The notes: generated by a model not told the origin, from the sequence alone. Shown: positions 23,356 through 35,973, numbered from the stretch's first letter. The stretch: 64,000 bases of DNA from Lumbricus rubellus (GCA_945859605.1 OX243828.1:24666109-24730108); one strand, 5' to 3'. Numbers and translations: made by a program.

Positions 23356-23400
23356 TGTTTCAGTTGTGTGTATGGTTAGCATGAAGACATCTTTTGACTA

Positions 23401-23781
23401 GAGAGTGACGCAGGTAGACAATTTTGTCCCCCATTCCCTGCTCCTCAATAATTGTTCTCCCATTCCGCCCCATCCCCACAGCTTTTGTGTGATGACATTC
23501 CTTGAAAAAGGTTTTCACCAATAATTTTTTTCCAATTTGCTTACGAAGCTATTTGTATTACTGATTCCAATTTTTTACTAAAACACCATACAAAAAGGTG
23601 ATCATTTCGAAAGTTTTCCATTATAGTCTATGTGATGCATAGACTATAGAGTTATGGGTTTATTGGGGGCTCATTTCCCATTGCCGTGGTATTTTCAGAA
23701 CAGTAAACCCAATTACTGTGGTAAAACCGAAATTGCGTTATTTGCCATGAATACAGAGGGAAGAATTACCTTGTCACTCTC
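23401..23781. mobile_element. Tc1/mariner-like MITE flanked by TA
   Basis: Ends GAGAGTGACGCAGGTA and TACCTTGTCACTCTC are inverted with few mismatches, each bounded by TA (23399-23400 and 23782-23783). An internal palindrome ATAGTCTATGTGATGCATAG lies near 23622. It starts about 45 bases after the foldback element. Confidence 0.72.
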
Positions 23782-26145
23782 TAAGTCTGTACAATGTGAC
23801 CATTCCTTTATTTCTTTTCAAACTTGCATGGTACTGGTATGGAAACTTGCTAACACTCCAAATATGTTCTACCTAGTTCAGGTCTAGAATTTCACTACAG
23901 TTTCATTGACATGACAGCTTACGAATGATTGTAGTTAAATCTTTAAAATGTGATGGTTCCTATTTATTATAAATAAAACTATAAATGCATGTTTTTCGAG
24001 CTCACCAGTAATTCCTTTGGGTCATTGCAAGACTCGAGAATTGACCATTAAACCGAATTTTGTTTCGCTGTTTGCAAAAATAATGTAATTTGTAATGTAC
24101 TGGTAAGCTAACCACAACACACAGAGAATGCCAGTTTCTTGTCAGTGTTGCGTAATCAGAAAACTGGCAGATCTCTAGTATATGAAGAGCTCTGTGAATT
24201 TATTAAATGGGTCTTGTGATGCAAATTTTAAATACACCATTAAACTTGAGTTGTAACATGTAGGTATTAAATTTGGTATTAAATTTGATTTGTACTTATG
24301 ATGACTGAAAGTTGATTTGAGAATTTTGCTTCTTTTCAATTATGTTTCTTGTATTGGAAACCTAACACTAGTTGGGCCAGTAGTTGAGAAGTCTTTTATT
24401 TGCTTAATTAAACTTTTTGCAATGTAAATTCTCATTATAAGTAATAAATTATTTTGGGGATTCTCTTAAAAAAACGAAACAGATTTCCATTTGGACAAAT
24501 TTATAGCATGCATTCTTAACGTTTGTTTTGAAAGCAAAATTTTACAGCAATTGTCTCATAAGCAAAGGGTACTAGTGACTTATACAATACTGTAATATGC
24601 ATGCCTTACAAAATATACATTATTGCTATTCTTTTGTGTTCCTTGACCCAACGTAATCTGCAGTTACCGGTATATAGTAATTAAAGAGCACAACTGTGAA
24701 CACGTGACATTTCCAGTTTTAAAATCTTTTCTGTATAATTTCAATGGATTCAGTTGGTTTAAATAAGCAGTTTTGCTTTTTGTCGTATACTAGAAATTTC
24801 TGCAGTTGTCTAAATCAAGAATTGTTCCTACGTTTTATACTATACATTTGTAGGGATGAAGTTTAAATTTGCTATGGTATCAGTGCGTGATTACAGTACC
24901 ACGTTAAGACATGTATATAGTTCAGTACTGGAAAAGAAGGCATTAGTAATTGCAGTGCTGTTACTGCTATTACAATTCTATTTTGGTAGGCCACTGCCTG
25001 TAATGGGATGTGGAGCAAGAGCTGTCACAATAGTCTTTAAAAAAGGTTGTGAGTGGAGTGCATTTTTTGCAGCATATACCAGTCCACTTTGTCAAGCTCA
25101 CTGCCAGTGATGGACGGGTGAATAAAAGAGGTGTGCACCTAGGGTTTAGCCAGGAAACAATTTTGGCGGTTCCATTGGATATGGTTGCAGTTTGAAAAGT
25201 GGTTTATTCTAAATTTATTTGGTGGTTGAACTTTAAATTCCCAAAATTTTGCTCCTGTGCGTACCTCTTGCTTTGCATCCCATAAAAATTGTATAAGCGC
25301 TCTGTTTGAACAGTTTGAAGTGTTGACAAAATCAGAGGTTTTCAAACGTTGTGGATGCGAGACCCCATTTAACTTTTCTAGACCTAAGTGTTTAAGAAGT
25401 AAAATTGATTACTTAAAATTTAATCAAAATAACAGACTATTCCAACAATATTTACAGAACACTCTGTCTGCAGACCAGTTTGAAAACCTCTTACTGAAAT
25501 ATTATGTTACTGGTGCATGAACCACTGCTGCTAGTTTGCATACATTAAACAAATTGCTGAAAGTCCCAAAAACGATTACATCTAACTAAATAAACTTAAA
25601 TTTCTATAAATTGTATGTTTGTATAATAGTATATATACACAATATCTATTCTTTGCAATTGGTTAATGAGCACATGATGTATGTGTACACGCTCTCGAGT
25701 CTAACCAGGCTACTCTAGTTAGATCTATATTACTAACAGAGGGGTTCTTGCAGTTTACATATAATACTGTATGTAATAAATTTCTTTTCTATAAACTATG
25801 TATACATGTTTGTGTACAGTTCTTTTGTACCTATTGTACTATTCATATATACACAAGTATATATGTAAATTCTCATGCATCTGAGAATTTTGCACTGGTT
25901 CTGGGGCTTGTCTGCAGACATTGTTACCATTATAAATCAGTATTCATACTGTAAACATTGCTTGTCAATAAATTTGTAAATAAATGCAAACTTTGGTGAA
26001 AACTTTGACTTATTTCTTTATGTTTCATTAGCTTTGCGAGTCATGATCGGTTTGAAATTTTAACCATTTATTGAAGGATTTTTCTTGACACAAACAGTGT
26101 TTTAGCAGCCTGTTTTGTGTTTAAGAAATTTGCTTCGTATAGAAT

Positions 26146-26332
26146 CAGGGTTTAAAGTGGGAACCTGCTCTGGAAATTCTTTGCTTGCGTTCCCACTGCT
26201 CAGTATTGCTCACTATGCATGAATGATGGAACCCTGTAAACACATGCATTCCAATAAACTCTTCTTTAGCGTTCCCAGAGCTCACCCAATTGGTGTTCCC
26301 ATGCACTGCTCACCCAAACCACTTTAACCACT
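26146..26332. mobile_element. Probable hAT-type MITE
   Basis: Ends CAGGGTTTAAAGTGG and CCACTTTAACCACTG form imperfect inverted repeats. Flanks TATAGAAT and TATACAAC match at 6 of 8 positions, as in an aged target duplication. Inside, GTTCCCACTGCTCA-type wording repeats three times. Confidence 0.6.
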
Positions 26333-26689
26333 GTATACAACTATAGAGGTACTGCCATTCTCAGTATAGTAGAAAGAGGAACTTCATGTCTGGGAAAATT
26401 GTCCTCCCAAGTCCAAACAGTTCACATGGGCTTGTAAGTTGTCGCAATGCAGTCACATCTGCTTATGCTACCTGCCATATGCCAATCGTGTTATACGGTC
26501 TGCACGTCCATCTCTCGTGTATCCGTCCATTCGTACGTCTGTGTCAATCTGTGTTCACTAGGTCAACCAGTAAACCTGCGCGTTTGAGTGACTGGCTTGC
26601 TCATGGCTGGTCATGTTTGTCCATCAGTCTCTCTGATATCTCTATATATCATTATTTCGCACACAAACTCGCTTTCACACAGCTCTGCT

Positions 26690-27060
26690 CTCACACGCTA
26701 CCGCAATCGGGGCCTCGTAAAACTTGGCGAACACGACGGGACAGGTCAGAAATTGTTGGCAACAAGCTTAACACTGTTAACCGCTGCGGCGTTATCCCAC
26801 GACAACACAGACGGACAACAAACAACGATGTTCGTCGACCGGCCAACAACTTGTCAAACGCCGCACAATTACTATTTCCATCGCATTCCTGAGTTCGTGT
26901 CAAAATCGCTGCTTTATTTGACCTTTGGCATCTGCGCCCTGTTGAACAGACGCCATTATTTCTAGGCTGCGAAGGGAGGCAGGCTGGAGAGGTGGGCGAG
27001 TTTGGCCTCGAAATAACCGAAGCTAGAAATGGACGTCGATTAAATTTATTACAGATTGTG
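26690..27060. other. Unexplained CpG-rich island
   Basis: In an AT-rich neighbourhood this stretch is rich in CG dinucleotides (GGCGAACACGACGGGAC, GTTCGTCGACCGG). Overlapping frames are open on both strands (26386-26892, 26588-26965 plus; 26691-27071 minus), but none shows a known domain. It could be a promoter or first exon of a gene not otherwise visible, or a repeat. Confidence 0.3.
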
Positions 27061-27214
27061 TTTATCACCAAATCCTAATTTATGGACCAAAAATAGCATT
27101 GGATATGATATTGTGCCATAAAATGTAGGCCTATATATGCATGGCATTGCATGCTTACCGGTTTATATTATCGATATAAGCACAATTTTGAGGTCCGCTC
27201 TACTAGTATAGCAA

Positions 27215-28375
27215 TAATGTTGTTTACGAATTCACAATGCGATTATTATTAAGAGTATTACTATAGCAGCTTATAGCCTTTGTGAAATCACAAATCATTA
27301 TTTTATTATAAGTGGTTACCATGGCAATACGTATACCTCTATGAAATCACAATGAAATTATCATAAGATTTCAATAAGAGGCTAGATAGCGTAGGAAATC
27401 ACAATGTAATATTATTATCATAAGGGGCCGTCCATAAAGTATGTCACGCTATTTTTGACCATTTTTGACCCCCCCCTCCCCCCCTGTCACAAACTGTCAC
27501 ACTTTCTCGGACCCCCCCCCTAAAGTATGTCACACTTTCTCGGACCCCCCCCCCCCTAAAGTACGTCGCACTTTCGAATTTTTTTGTAATTAACACCTTA
27601 TTCAAATTTAATCTAAAACACACTTCACTATTTAACTGTAAAGTTTCCACTTAAAAGTACTATCACATTATTAAAATGACTTTAATAGTAGAATAGTTAA
27701 TTGCAAACAGTTGTCACAGTTATTCATTGAAGCAGTAACTCAATGTAGATTGAATTTGAAAACAAAAATTGCAAAAATTAAACTAGACAATTATATAATA
27801 CACATCATTAAAAAAATAAATGTGTGACGTCACACATGGCCTGACCCCCCCCCCCCCCCCTCCCCCCTGTCACAAACTGTCACACTTTCTCGGACCCCCT
27901 CCCCCCCCCTGGAGCGTGACATACTTTATGGACGGCCCCTAAGAGGTTACTATGGCAATTTATGGTCTCTGTAAAATCACAATGGACCTAGCACAAGAGG
28001 TTACTATAGCAACTAATAGCTTCTATGAAATCACAATACAATCCAAAGAGCTTACTATATGTGGCACTTCATGGCCTCTATGAAGTCACAATGCAGTTAT
28101 CATAGGTCACTATGGTAATTACTAATTACAGTTTCAATGAAACCACAATGCAGTTGTTATAATAAGAGATTACTATGGCAGTCTATAGCCTGTACGAAAT
28201 CACAATGAAATTACTGTCATAAGAGGTTACTAAGGTGATGTATAATTTCTATGAAATCTCAATGTCATAAGAGGTTACTAAGGTGATGTATAATTTCTAT
28301 GAAATCTCAATGCAATTGTTATCAGTTACTTTGGCAATTTAGAGCTTCTATGATTCACAATGCAATTATTGTTAG
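27215..28375. repeat. ~60-bp-period satellite array, split by a MITE
   Basis: The unit AAGAGGTTACTATGGCAATT continues as TATAGCCTCTATGAAATCAC and AATGCAATTATTATCAT and recurs about ten times with divergence. Two adjacent copies near 28218-28310 are nearly identical (GGTGATGTATAATTTCTATG). The array is interrupted at 27424-27939. Confidence 0.85.
27424..27939. mobile_element. MITE with GGGGCCGTCCATAAAG ends, TAA target
   Basis: Perfect inverted ends GGGGCCGTCCATAAAGTATG / CATACTTTATGGACGGCCCC are flanked by TAA on both sides. A three-base TAA target fits PIF/Harbinger. Subterminal C-runs with GTCACACTTTCTCGGACC recur several times inside. No transposase frame. It sits inside the 60-bp-period array. 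Confidence 0.85.
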
Positions 28376-29008
28376 GATAATTATGGGCTTCCTGCCTTTG
28401 GAAATTGTGGTTTCAAGCCCTCCACATTCACAACATTTCCACTCAGACATTCTAATATGCCCCGACACTTCTAGATTGTGGTTGTGCCCATACCCTCTAG
28501 GGTGCCAAAACAAGATTCTTTGGCAGAATCGGATAAAAATAATGGTGTGTAACTTAGAACGTTTCCTGAAGTGCTTCTGGCCAATATTTTTAGATGAATT
28601 TAGTCTATATTGCATGCCTGCCTGCCTCCGTCTCTCTGGCCTGTGCTATCCAGTGTAGCAGTCATCAGCATGCCTTGGGCTAGCCAGTTGGTATAAGCAC
28701 ATTGCTGCATACACACATTTATCTCATAAACGAACATTTTGAATTGGAATTTTTTCATAATATGCATATCTTCACATTATACGTTATATTTATGAAAGCA
28801 TCAACAGCAGCGCCATAGGCCTATTAAGTAGGCCTATATCGTATGAAGCACATATAGGACAGCATTCTTGGCCTGTTGTCATGGCTTATTATGCCATACA
28901 ACTGCATGGGCCTCTTATGTCAATGTCATGATGTGTTCCCACGTGGTAGGCTCACATGGGAATATCGTCATTTGGCTTGATATATCCGAACAATGACTGC
29001 TGTTCAGG

Positions 29009-29098
<90 letters not shown>
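29009..29098. repeat. (AC)n-(AT)n microsatellite
   Basis: About 30 AC units are followed directly by about 14 AT units. Confidence 0.98.
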
Positions 29099-29100
<2 letters not shown>

Positions 29101-30012
29101 CCATCTAGATGCATGGTGTAAAGAAGATAGTGTTTTGTTTCAAGAAAAACTGAATATACTTCTTAGTAAAGATCTTTTCAAACTCCCCGAGTTTCTCACG
29201 TCCTGCTCCAGGGTGAGAATTGCAGGTGGTGGGGTACCGTAGTGGGGGTTCAAACTCCCCACCCAAGTCTTTCTTAGGATGCAATAGTAAAGGCTTCATG
29301 GCACATCCGAAGTCCGGACAAAATTTATCAGCATCTAACCCCGCACCCCCGGTTATTTTTTCTACAGTTATCTGCTCTGTTCATTATGGTTTTTGTGGAG
29401 TGTTGGGTCTTCAATTGGACCATTCCAACACCATCCAGCCTCTCTTTCTTTTCCAGTTGACTGTCCAGGCTTTTAGCCAATGGAGAAAGCCATTGACAGC
29501 ACATTATACACTGACTGAGAATCAGGGCAATAGCAACTCTCCCCTCTTCCAATTTGGGGCATGGCCACCCTCTGTCAGAGTGTTGGGTCTTTGCCAATGC
29601 TTGTTTGAATGACGCATCTCAAGAATCTCCAAGGGGAGCATCATGACTGCTTTTGGAAGGGTATTTCGGTGCAAGTGAAGCCCACAAGTACATGGACTTT
29701 TATCTCTTTTAGAAGGGAGTTAAACGCCCAAAACGTTTAGCAGTGACACCAACAGTTATTCTGTTGCTTTCTCACATACATAGATCTACACATTGTACCT
29801 GATCTACAGCCCCTACTTCTTTCCTTCTATTCCATTTCTCGTTTGTGCACTTTGTATGCGTGGGCTTATTTTGTCCTTTGTGAACCCTTTAAGAGCACTA
29901 GTGCATGGCTACTGAACCTTATATGCATGCCTGCAAATTCAGCTCAGCAACGATTTGATGTGCCATGAAACGAATGCATGTTTTCCTTAATTTTGCACAG
30001 TGCAAGAGAATC

Positions 30013-30014
<2 letters not shown>

Positions 30015-30076
<62 letters not shown>
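30015..30076. repeat. (AT)n microsatellite
   Basis: About 29 uninterrupted AT units; the poly-Ile/Tyr frame over it is an artefact. Confidence 0.98.
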
Positions 30077-30082
<6 letters not shown>

Positions 30083-30507
30083 CAACTTATTGCGACTAGG
30101 ACCAGGGCTAAAGTGTGACTGGACGGTCATGGACGGCGTCAATGTACTTAATTATTTTCAAACGTCCTGCCCCTTTTTAGACATAGGTAAGGCGCGTTCA
30201 GGCACTTCCTCATTCACACTTTAAGTGCTGACTAAGACACCTAATTGAGGAAGTGAAACACACAAACGCAGGCTTATTGATTAATTAATGTAGAGTCCAT
30301 GCCTCGATCAATTTTGAGATTCAAGTTGATATTAAGTGGTAGAACATAAGTGTTTCAGAAATCATGTTCAAGGGCCAGACGTGAAGTTCCTGTACAGAGT
30401 ACATCTACTATACATCTCAGCATGTCCAGCAGTACTATGGTTATAGGTAATTGTCTAGTGGTGTATTAGACATTACCTATAGAAGTGAGGCAATAGCATT
30501 GGAAAAA

Positions 30508-30712
30508 GGATGCAGTGGTATAGGGGCATGTTTGGTGCCTTGGAGCCAGAAGGTTGCGAGTTCAAATCCACCTTGAGCCGCTGCGTAGGGACCCTGATCA
30601 AGTCCTTCCCTCACAGTTGCCGCTTCGACACGAAACTCCGATTCAGTGTCTGCACTGTAGTCGGGAGCGCCTCTGAGTAGTAATCTTGAAGGGGGCACTC
30701 ATACATACATCC
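30508..30712 (+). mobile_element. tRNA-derived SINE
   Basis: GGATGCAGTGGTATAGGGGC forms the head, GGTTGCGAGTTCAAATCC the B-box, CCTGATCAAGTCCTTCCCTC the body and CGGGAGCGCCTCTGAGTAGT the tail, ending GAAGGGGGCACTC. Confidence 0.9.
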
Positions 30713-33010
30713 AACATGGCATGCTGAACTTAACATCCATTCAATTAAACATGTAATCTCCCAAGTCTTTCATTTTCACGTCCAAACCATTTAAAACACA
30801 GAGACCATGAAGAGTTACTGTTATTTTACTTCATATCATTTCACAACTAAATCAAAGCCACACCAGTATCAGATTCAAAACATGATCAAATCGTCATCGT
30901 GAAACTACTAGCCAGGAATACTAACATTCTGCAATAGTTTAAATACAGTAGAAATTTTAAATTAAATTTTGCCTTAACATAGACAGAGTTTCTGTTGCAG
31001 AGTTTAAAATAATAAATCGAATGCTCATTACATTCTAGGGCTGATCACCCAGCAATCAGACTAAACTTCACATAAGGCACTTTGGCAAACATCCTGGGCA
31101 TTATAATATTTTTGCTATTAAATCATCGGAATAGATTAAAATACCAGAATAGTGCAGAAAAATCATGAAAATATATTATTTAGACATTTACTTAAGCACA
31201 ACATAGATTTGGAAATTCTGCTTAACCTGGAAGTGCTCCCAAAGACAAGAATCAAATGGGAAGATTATCTCCTAGAAATTAGTTCACAAAATGATAATTA
31301 ATCCATACAGTTAAAACTGTGGACATTTATTTACCTAACAGATGCAAACCACAGAATCTTAAGCATCTGGATATTGGAAGCAATCTACATTGTAGCAAGC
31401 ATAGAAAAATGTCAGTGGCAAAAAATTCAAATTCAAACAAGTTCAGGTTATCGTAACTGCCAATCGCTACGACACTATACACAAGAATGAGAAAAATATG
31501 AGAAAAACCTGCAGTATCTGCAAAGCCTAGGCATAGTCCTAACATAGGCAAACCATATAATTCGACTCTTTACGCTACAAATGAGCAGCTCTCAATGTAA
31601 ACAAGAGCCACTGCTAAACGAGAATACAGAATATGCAGTATTTGAATATTTTAGGGTTGTCTATGTCTTCAAGTCCTGATGGCATACAAGGCATTAAGCA
31701 TCTTTGAGGTGTACAACAAAAAACGCAAAGGCAGAAAAGGAGAAACAACACTGTATTAATACTCATATATTGACCCTTAATTCCTTCAAGTCAAACAATT
31801 ACATCAAGTCCAGCCTTCCCTCTGCATCATTCTCCAAGTCAATTTTACTATCTCACACATTGTTATCTCCTGGAAAATCTTCAATTGGAAGTACTTCTGT
31901 TTAAGTAAGTGCTGTATAAATTATGGAATTACACTACACATAAGTTACACTGCAGGATAGTGACAGTATCAATACTCTCTTAAATAAACTCGCTCACTGT
32001 TAGCACCGCACATGTTCGGCTACAAAAAAGAAATCAACATTGTCTTTAAACACCTATACGCAACAATTAAAGAAAAAGTTTCAAACAGCTGAAGCTAAAA
32101 TTAAATGACTCTTGCTGATCACAATAATTACATGCAAGAAATTAACACGCAATTCAAACATCAGCAAAAATTGCTAGATTCTATTCTTGCAAAATGAAGC
32201 CTTGATTTCAAGTCCATAGTTCAGAGGTAAGTCAGTCAATTTAAACGCGTTGGATGAGTAAGTAATAAGAAGCGAAACAGACAAGTTGCTCAATGTTAAA
32301 TTACCATGCGTAGCAACAATTAAAAAAAGTATAACAAAATCTTAGTCCTTTAACTAAAACGATGATGTGCTAAATTGTAATGCTGATGGATAACAAGTCT
32401 TTACAGAAGTTCTGCACAGATATCTGAATCTAAAACACATATTGTTCCTGTTAGCACTGCATCCACATAAAAATGTCACTCATCATAATAAAAAGCAAAA
32501 ATATTCCTTACTTTAACTACTCAAAGGTGAATGCAGTGCAAACAAGAATAACATCAGAAACCTTAAAATAGCGGTATTCACTCTACCACCAAGGAAAAGC
32601 AGGCATAATTCTGAGAGCATTTAAATTTTAAAAATGTCACACTTATATTAAAATTAACGATTGTTCAAGCAGCACTGAAAACAAATAATGTTTGTTCAAT
32701 AACAAAACAACCATCTTCCATTTGAATTTTAAATAGTAAAATGCCAAGTCTTAAAATAGCTTTGGCTACAAGCAAACTTGCTTAAAATTTCACACAATAT
32801 TAACTTTCTTCGTCTGACAACATATCAAGACACTTAATTATTGCCTAATCCTTTAAATCAAACACAGATCTCACTGGCAAGCGGAAAAACCACCCAACAA
32901 GATTTCAATTAAACGCCAAGACTCAGCTGATCAAATAAGTTTGGATTCTCCGTTTATCGCAGCACATACTTCCCAAATCAGAGCCACAAGTACTCATCCA
33001 AAAAATTCAT
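30713..33010 (-). other. Likely DYRK2 3' UTR and flank
   Basis: AT-rich, no recognisable gene. As it lies directly downstream of an intronless kinase CDS on the minus strand, part of it is probably 3' UTR. Minus-strand AATAAA is present near 31329 among other places. Confidence 0.35.
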
Positions 33011-33014
33011 CCTA

Positions 33015-33158
33015 TCACATAAAATTAGACCAGCTTTAGATGAAATACTCTATCCAATCACATCAAATTAGACCAGCTTTAGATAGAATACTCAGCTTTA
33101 GATAAAATACTCTATCCTGTCACATAAAATTAGACCAGCTTCAGATAAAATACTGTTT
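33015..33158. repeat. Short tandem repeat just after the DYRK2 stop
   Basis: ACATAAAATTAGACCAGCTT followed by TAGATAAAATACTCTATCC is repeated three to four times with partial units. It ends about 37 bases from the stop codon, hence within the probable 3' UTR. Confidence 0.85.
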
Positions 33159-33194
33159 CGGACAGTTGAACGTTAAAAATCACACGACGACCCG

Positions 33195-34910
33195 CTAGAC
33201 CCTGATCACGTTCGAGGGCTGATACGGCAGTGACGCAAAATCCATGGTCTTGGCTTTGCCGGTCTGCGGCGAAATCTGCACAGTCTTGGAAGCGGCGGTG
33301 GCACCGGCAGTGGAAATGCGTCGCGCATTACCGCCGGGAAATCCGTTGATCATTTTCGTCGAGATTGGAATCTGCGCCGTCTGCGTTCGAAGGACAGTCG
33401 GCCTCACTTTGATGTCGTCCACGGTCGATTGCTTCTTCTTAAGCCATGCATGACGAAGCGCCTGAGTTGGCAGCATCCTGTCGGCGGGATCCCATTCCAG
33501 ACAGCGCCGCAGAAAGTCAACGAAATACGGATCGCTGCATCCCTTCAGGGCGTCGTCTAGGCTGCGGGAACCTGGCGGACCACGGAATTTCCCTCGTTTC
33601 GACTTCCCGCCTTCGTACTTGAGCTCGCCGTTTGGAAGCGCAGTCGCCGGCAAGCAATAGCGGGGATGTCCTTGCGATGAGATGAAGTTCCTCACTCTCT
33701 TGCAGCCGTCGAGGAACTTCTGCGGTGGCATTCCTTGGAGCTCGACGACGCACGCAAACTGATCGGACTCGTCTTCGCCGGGGAACAGCGGGTAACCGGT
33801 GTAGAGCTCGGCCAGGATGCACCCGAGACTCCACATGTCGATCGGCATGCCGTACTTCGCCCCGAGGATGACCTCCGGGGCTCGGTAGAAGCGCGACTGG
33901 ATGTACGTGTAGATGCGCTGATGCTCGTAGCAACTCGATCCAAAGTCGATGACCTTGATGCTGCTGCGATTCTCCTGCCGGAGGAGAATGTTCTCCGGTT
34001 TCAGATCGCAGTGGATCAGACGGTTGCGGTAGAGAAGTTCGAGGCACTGGAGAATGGAGTGCGCGAACCGTCGGACCAGCGGCAGTTTGAAACCTCGGTA
34101 CTTGTTCCGCTTCGTCAGCTCGTACAGGTTGAGGCTCAGCAGCTCGAACGTTATGCAGATGTGATTACGAAACGTGAACTGGTCAAACATCTGTACGATG
34201 TTCGCGGTCTTGTCCTTGTCCTGCTTCTTCAGATGCTCCAAAATCCGGATCTCTTCCTGGGCCTGGCGGTGAAATCGGTTCTCGTTCCTCACCATCTTGA
34301 GTGCGACGTACGTCCTTTCCTTGTGGTCGTAAGCCTTCACCACCTGTCCGAAGCTTCCTTTTCCTATGAGCTTCAGGACTTCGTAACGGTAGGCCACATG
34401 ATCGTGTGGAACGTGTATATATGATCCGTGATCATCGTCATAGCCATTATTGTTGCGATCATCCAGAACTCCTGGTTGCTTTTTGGCACTTGGACCAACA
34501 AAGTATATTTTGCTGTAGGTGAATATTTCATGGTGTTCGAACGAAGTCAGTTTGTGCATGAATTGCTTCATGGCCACCTCTGGCGTAAAAGCCTGTGAAC
34601 GCTTTGCAATACCGGAACCCTCGTGTCTCAGAAGAGGCAGCACTTCATTTCCATTTGGAGCCACGTTTTCGTACTCCGGTTCGTTTGGACCATGTTTTAC
34701 CTTCGGGAGCTGCTTATTACTGGAGCACTCTTGGTACAACTGCTGAACTTTCACGCTAGAGTTGCTCTCTGGTAAGGAAGTACGCGTCGAAACGCTTACA
34801 AGCGGTGGTAGTCGAGGAGCTGATAGACTCGAGGCGTTGTTTAAGTTTTCCGTCGAACTCCCTATTGGTCGTTTTCGCAAACCCAACAAAGTAACGCTCT
34901 GGTTCGACAT
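33195..34910 (-). CDS. DYRK2: DYRK2-type dual-specificity kinase, intronless, 571 aa
   Basis: One uninterrupted frame from ATG at 34910 to the stop at 33195. DYRK kinases autophosphorylate an activation-loop tyrosine, then phosphorylate Ser/Thr substrates; DYRK2 acts in p53, Hedgehog and proteasome regulation. Residues 1-100 are a low-complexity N-terminus with KRPIGSS. The class II NAPA-type region (about 105-175: [15 protein letters not shown]) precedes the kinase domain (about 176-490). Motifs: glycine loop GKGSFG 183-188, VALK Lys205, gatekeeper Phe255, HCDLKPEN with Asp302, DFG 322-324, and YTY 334-336 before [10 protein letters not shown]. Human DYRK2 isoforms are 528 and 601 aa, so the length fits. 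DYRK4 is less likely given the N-terminus and the domain similarity. A single-exon CDS could reflect either a retained large exon with 5' non-coding exons or an old retrocopy; the intact frame favours a working gene. Confidence 0.95.
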   Translation of the reverse strand: MSNQSVTLLGLRKRPIGSSTENLNNASSLSAPRLPPLVSVSTRTSLPESNSSVKVQQLYQECSSNKQLPKVKHGPNEPEYENVAPNGNEVLPLLRHEGSGIAKRSQAFTPEVAMKQFMHKLTSFEHHEIFTYSKIYFVGPSAKKQPGVLDDRNNNGYDDDHGSYIHVPHDHVAYRYEVLKLIGKGSFGQVVKAYDHKERTYVALKMVRNENRFHRQAQEEIRILEHLKKQDKDKTANIVQMFDQFTFRNHICITFELLSLNLYELTKRNKYRGFKLPLVRRFAHSILQCLELLYRNRLIHCDLKPENILLRQENRSSIKVIDFGSSCYEHQRIYTYIQSRFYRAPEVILGAKYGMPIDMWSLGCILAELYTGYPLFPGEDESDQFACVVELQGMPPQKFLDGCKRVRNFISSQGHPRYCLPATALPNGELKYEGGKSKRGKFRGPPGSRSLDDALKGCSDPYFVDFLRRCLEWDPADRMLPTQALRHAWLKKKQSTVDDIKVRPTVLRTQTAQIPISTKMINGFPGGNARRISTAGATAASKTVQISPQTGKAKTMDFASLPYQPSNVIRV

Positions 34911-35252
34911 TATCGACTGCAGTTGAATAATTCCGTGAAATCCAGTTAAAAACCGAGTTTATCAACGCCTAGGAGTTCCTATTACGAGCGGAATGTTTAC
35001 GCTACCAAGCCTCCGCTTTGATTGATGGTATCACTCAGGGTAACGCCGACCGCAGAGATAAACTTTCAAGCCTGAAAATGCCGGCCAAGTATTATGCGCC
35101 CCAAAGGAACTTCATCTACTGCGCGTACTACTCCTTCTTCTGATAAAAACTGCGGACTGGAGCAAATTTGTCACGTTATTGTTCGAACATTTTGACCAAC
35201 TAAACTGACCGCATCGAAGTTTTCGAGCTCAACTCCGTTGTCATGCAAAAGA

Positions 35253-35502
35253 GAAACTCACTCGTTCTGGCCGCTGGTGCTAGGCTCCGTCACGTGGCAC
35301 CACCTCAGCCAATCAAAACGTGTGCGCTGACCTACAATTCGACCCGGCCTGTTTTTCTAGCGCTATCATTGGCGGAAACTCACTCGTTCTGGCCGCTGGT
35401 GCTAGGCTGTCACGTGGCGGTCACGTCAGCCAATCAAAAACGTGTGCGCTGACCTACAATAATTCAACCCGGCCTGTTTTTCTAGCGCTATCATTGGCGG
35501 AA
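35253..35502. repeat. 122-bp tandem duplication with CCAAT and E-box motifs upstream of DYRK2
   Basis: Copies 35253-35374 and 35375-35502 are nearly identical. Each carries GAAACTCACTCGTTCTGG, TCACGTGGC (E-box CACGTG), CAGCCAATCAAAA (CCAAT) and CTATCATTGGCGG (inverted CCAAT). It lies about 340-590 bases upstream of the DYRK2 ATG. Motif content suggests promoter or enhancer DNA, an inference. Confidence 0.8.
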
Positions 35503-35737
35503 GGGATCATGCAGTTCGCGATGACCGGTAAATATCAAAGGCCCTTGTTTAAAGGGCAGTGCTGTGTAATAGCTAAGCAGCCTAAATTTGGTAAAACATT
35601 GCAACCCTTCAAACTGCTGTAAAGAATTTGATTTATGAAAATATTGATAAAATATTTAAGAAATAACACATTTTGCTAAAGTGCCAGTAAAAATAAATTG
35701 ATTTAGTATTAAAAATATACGATCGAATATCAACAAT

Positions 35738-35770
35738 CAGAGCCTTCTATTACTGTAATAGAAGGCTCTG
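35738..35770. repeat. Perfect 33-bp palindrome
   Basis: Arms CAGAGCCTTCTATTA and TAATAGAAGGCTCTG flank a 3-base centre. It might be the core of a small palindromic element. Confidence 0.85.
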
Positions 35771-35973
35771 TCAACAATTATTCCTCCAGAATTTAGAGTT
35801 TGGGCTAATAAAACTAGCACAATTTTTGCGTTGTTATGGGTACCTCGCTGAAGTTCCGGTCTATTCAATACAAAACATTGCGAATTATTTTAAGTTGTTT
35901 TCAGATATAAAACATTAATTCAGTTTTATTACGTAATAATAACACGTTTTTATTAATAATATGTTTCGTTTAA

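Larger units (their letters stand above)
20271..26145 (+). other. MTMR14 3' UTR and gene-poor DNA
   Basis: No exon is recognised. The 3' UTR starts at 20271; candidate polyadenylation signals include TCAATAAATTTGTAAATAAA near 25967 and CTAAATAAACTT near 25586, which I cannot choose between. Open frames at 23654-23887, 24856-25110 and 25257-25520 have no recognisable domain. The transposable elements within are listed separately. Confidence 0.5.
28376..30507. other. Gene-poor DNA with microsatellites
   Basis: No gene is recognised. Open frames at 28299-28658 (plus), 28355-28615 (minus), 29220-29612 (plus) and 29328-29597 (minus) lack domains I know. Two TAGGCCTA palindromes sit near 28820. 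Confidence 0.45.

Noticed and set aside
23107..23379. Frame with VDELSVDELSLDELS repeats
   Set aside because: It is the right arm of the foldback element; the left arm is its inverse, so the peptide repeat is an artefact.
26386..26965. Two overlapping plus frames of 168 and 125 codons
   Set aside because: No known domain or repeat of codon pattern; composition explains open frames in a GC-rich stretch.
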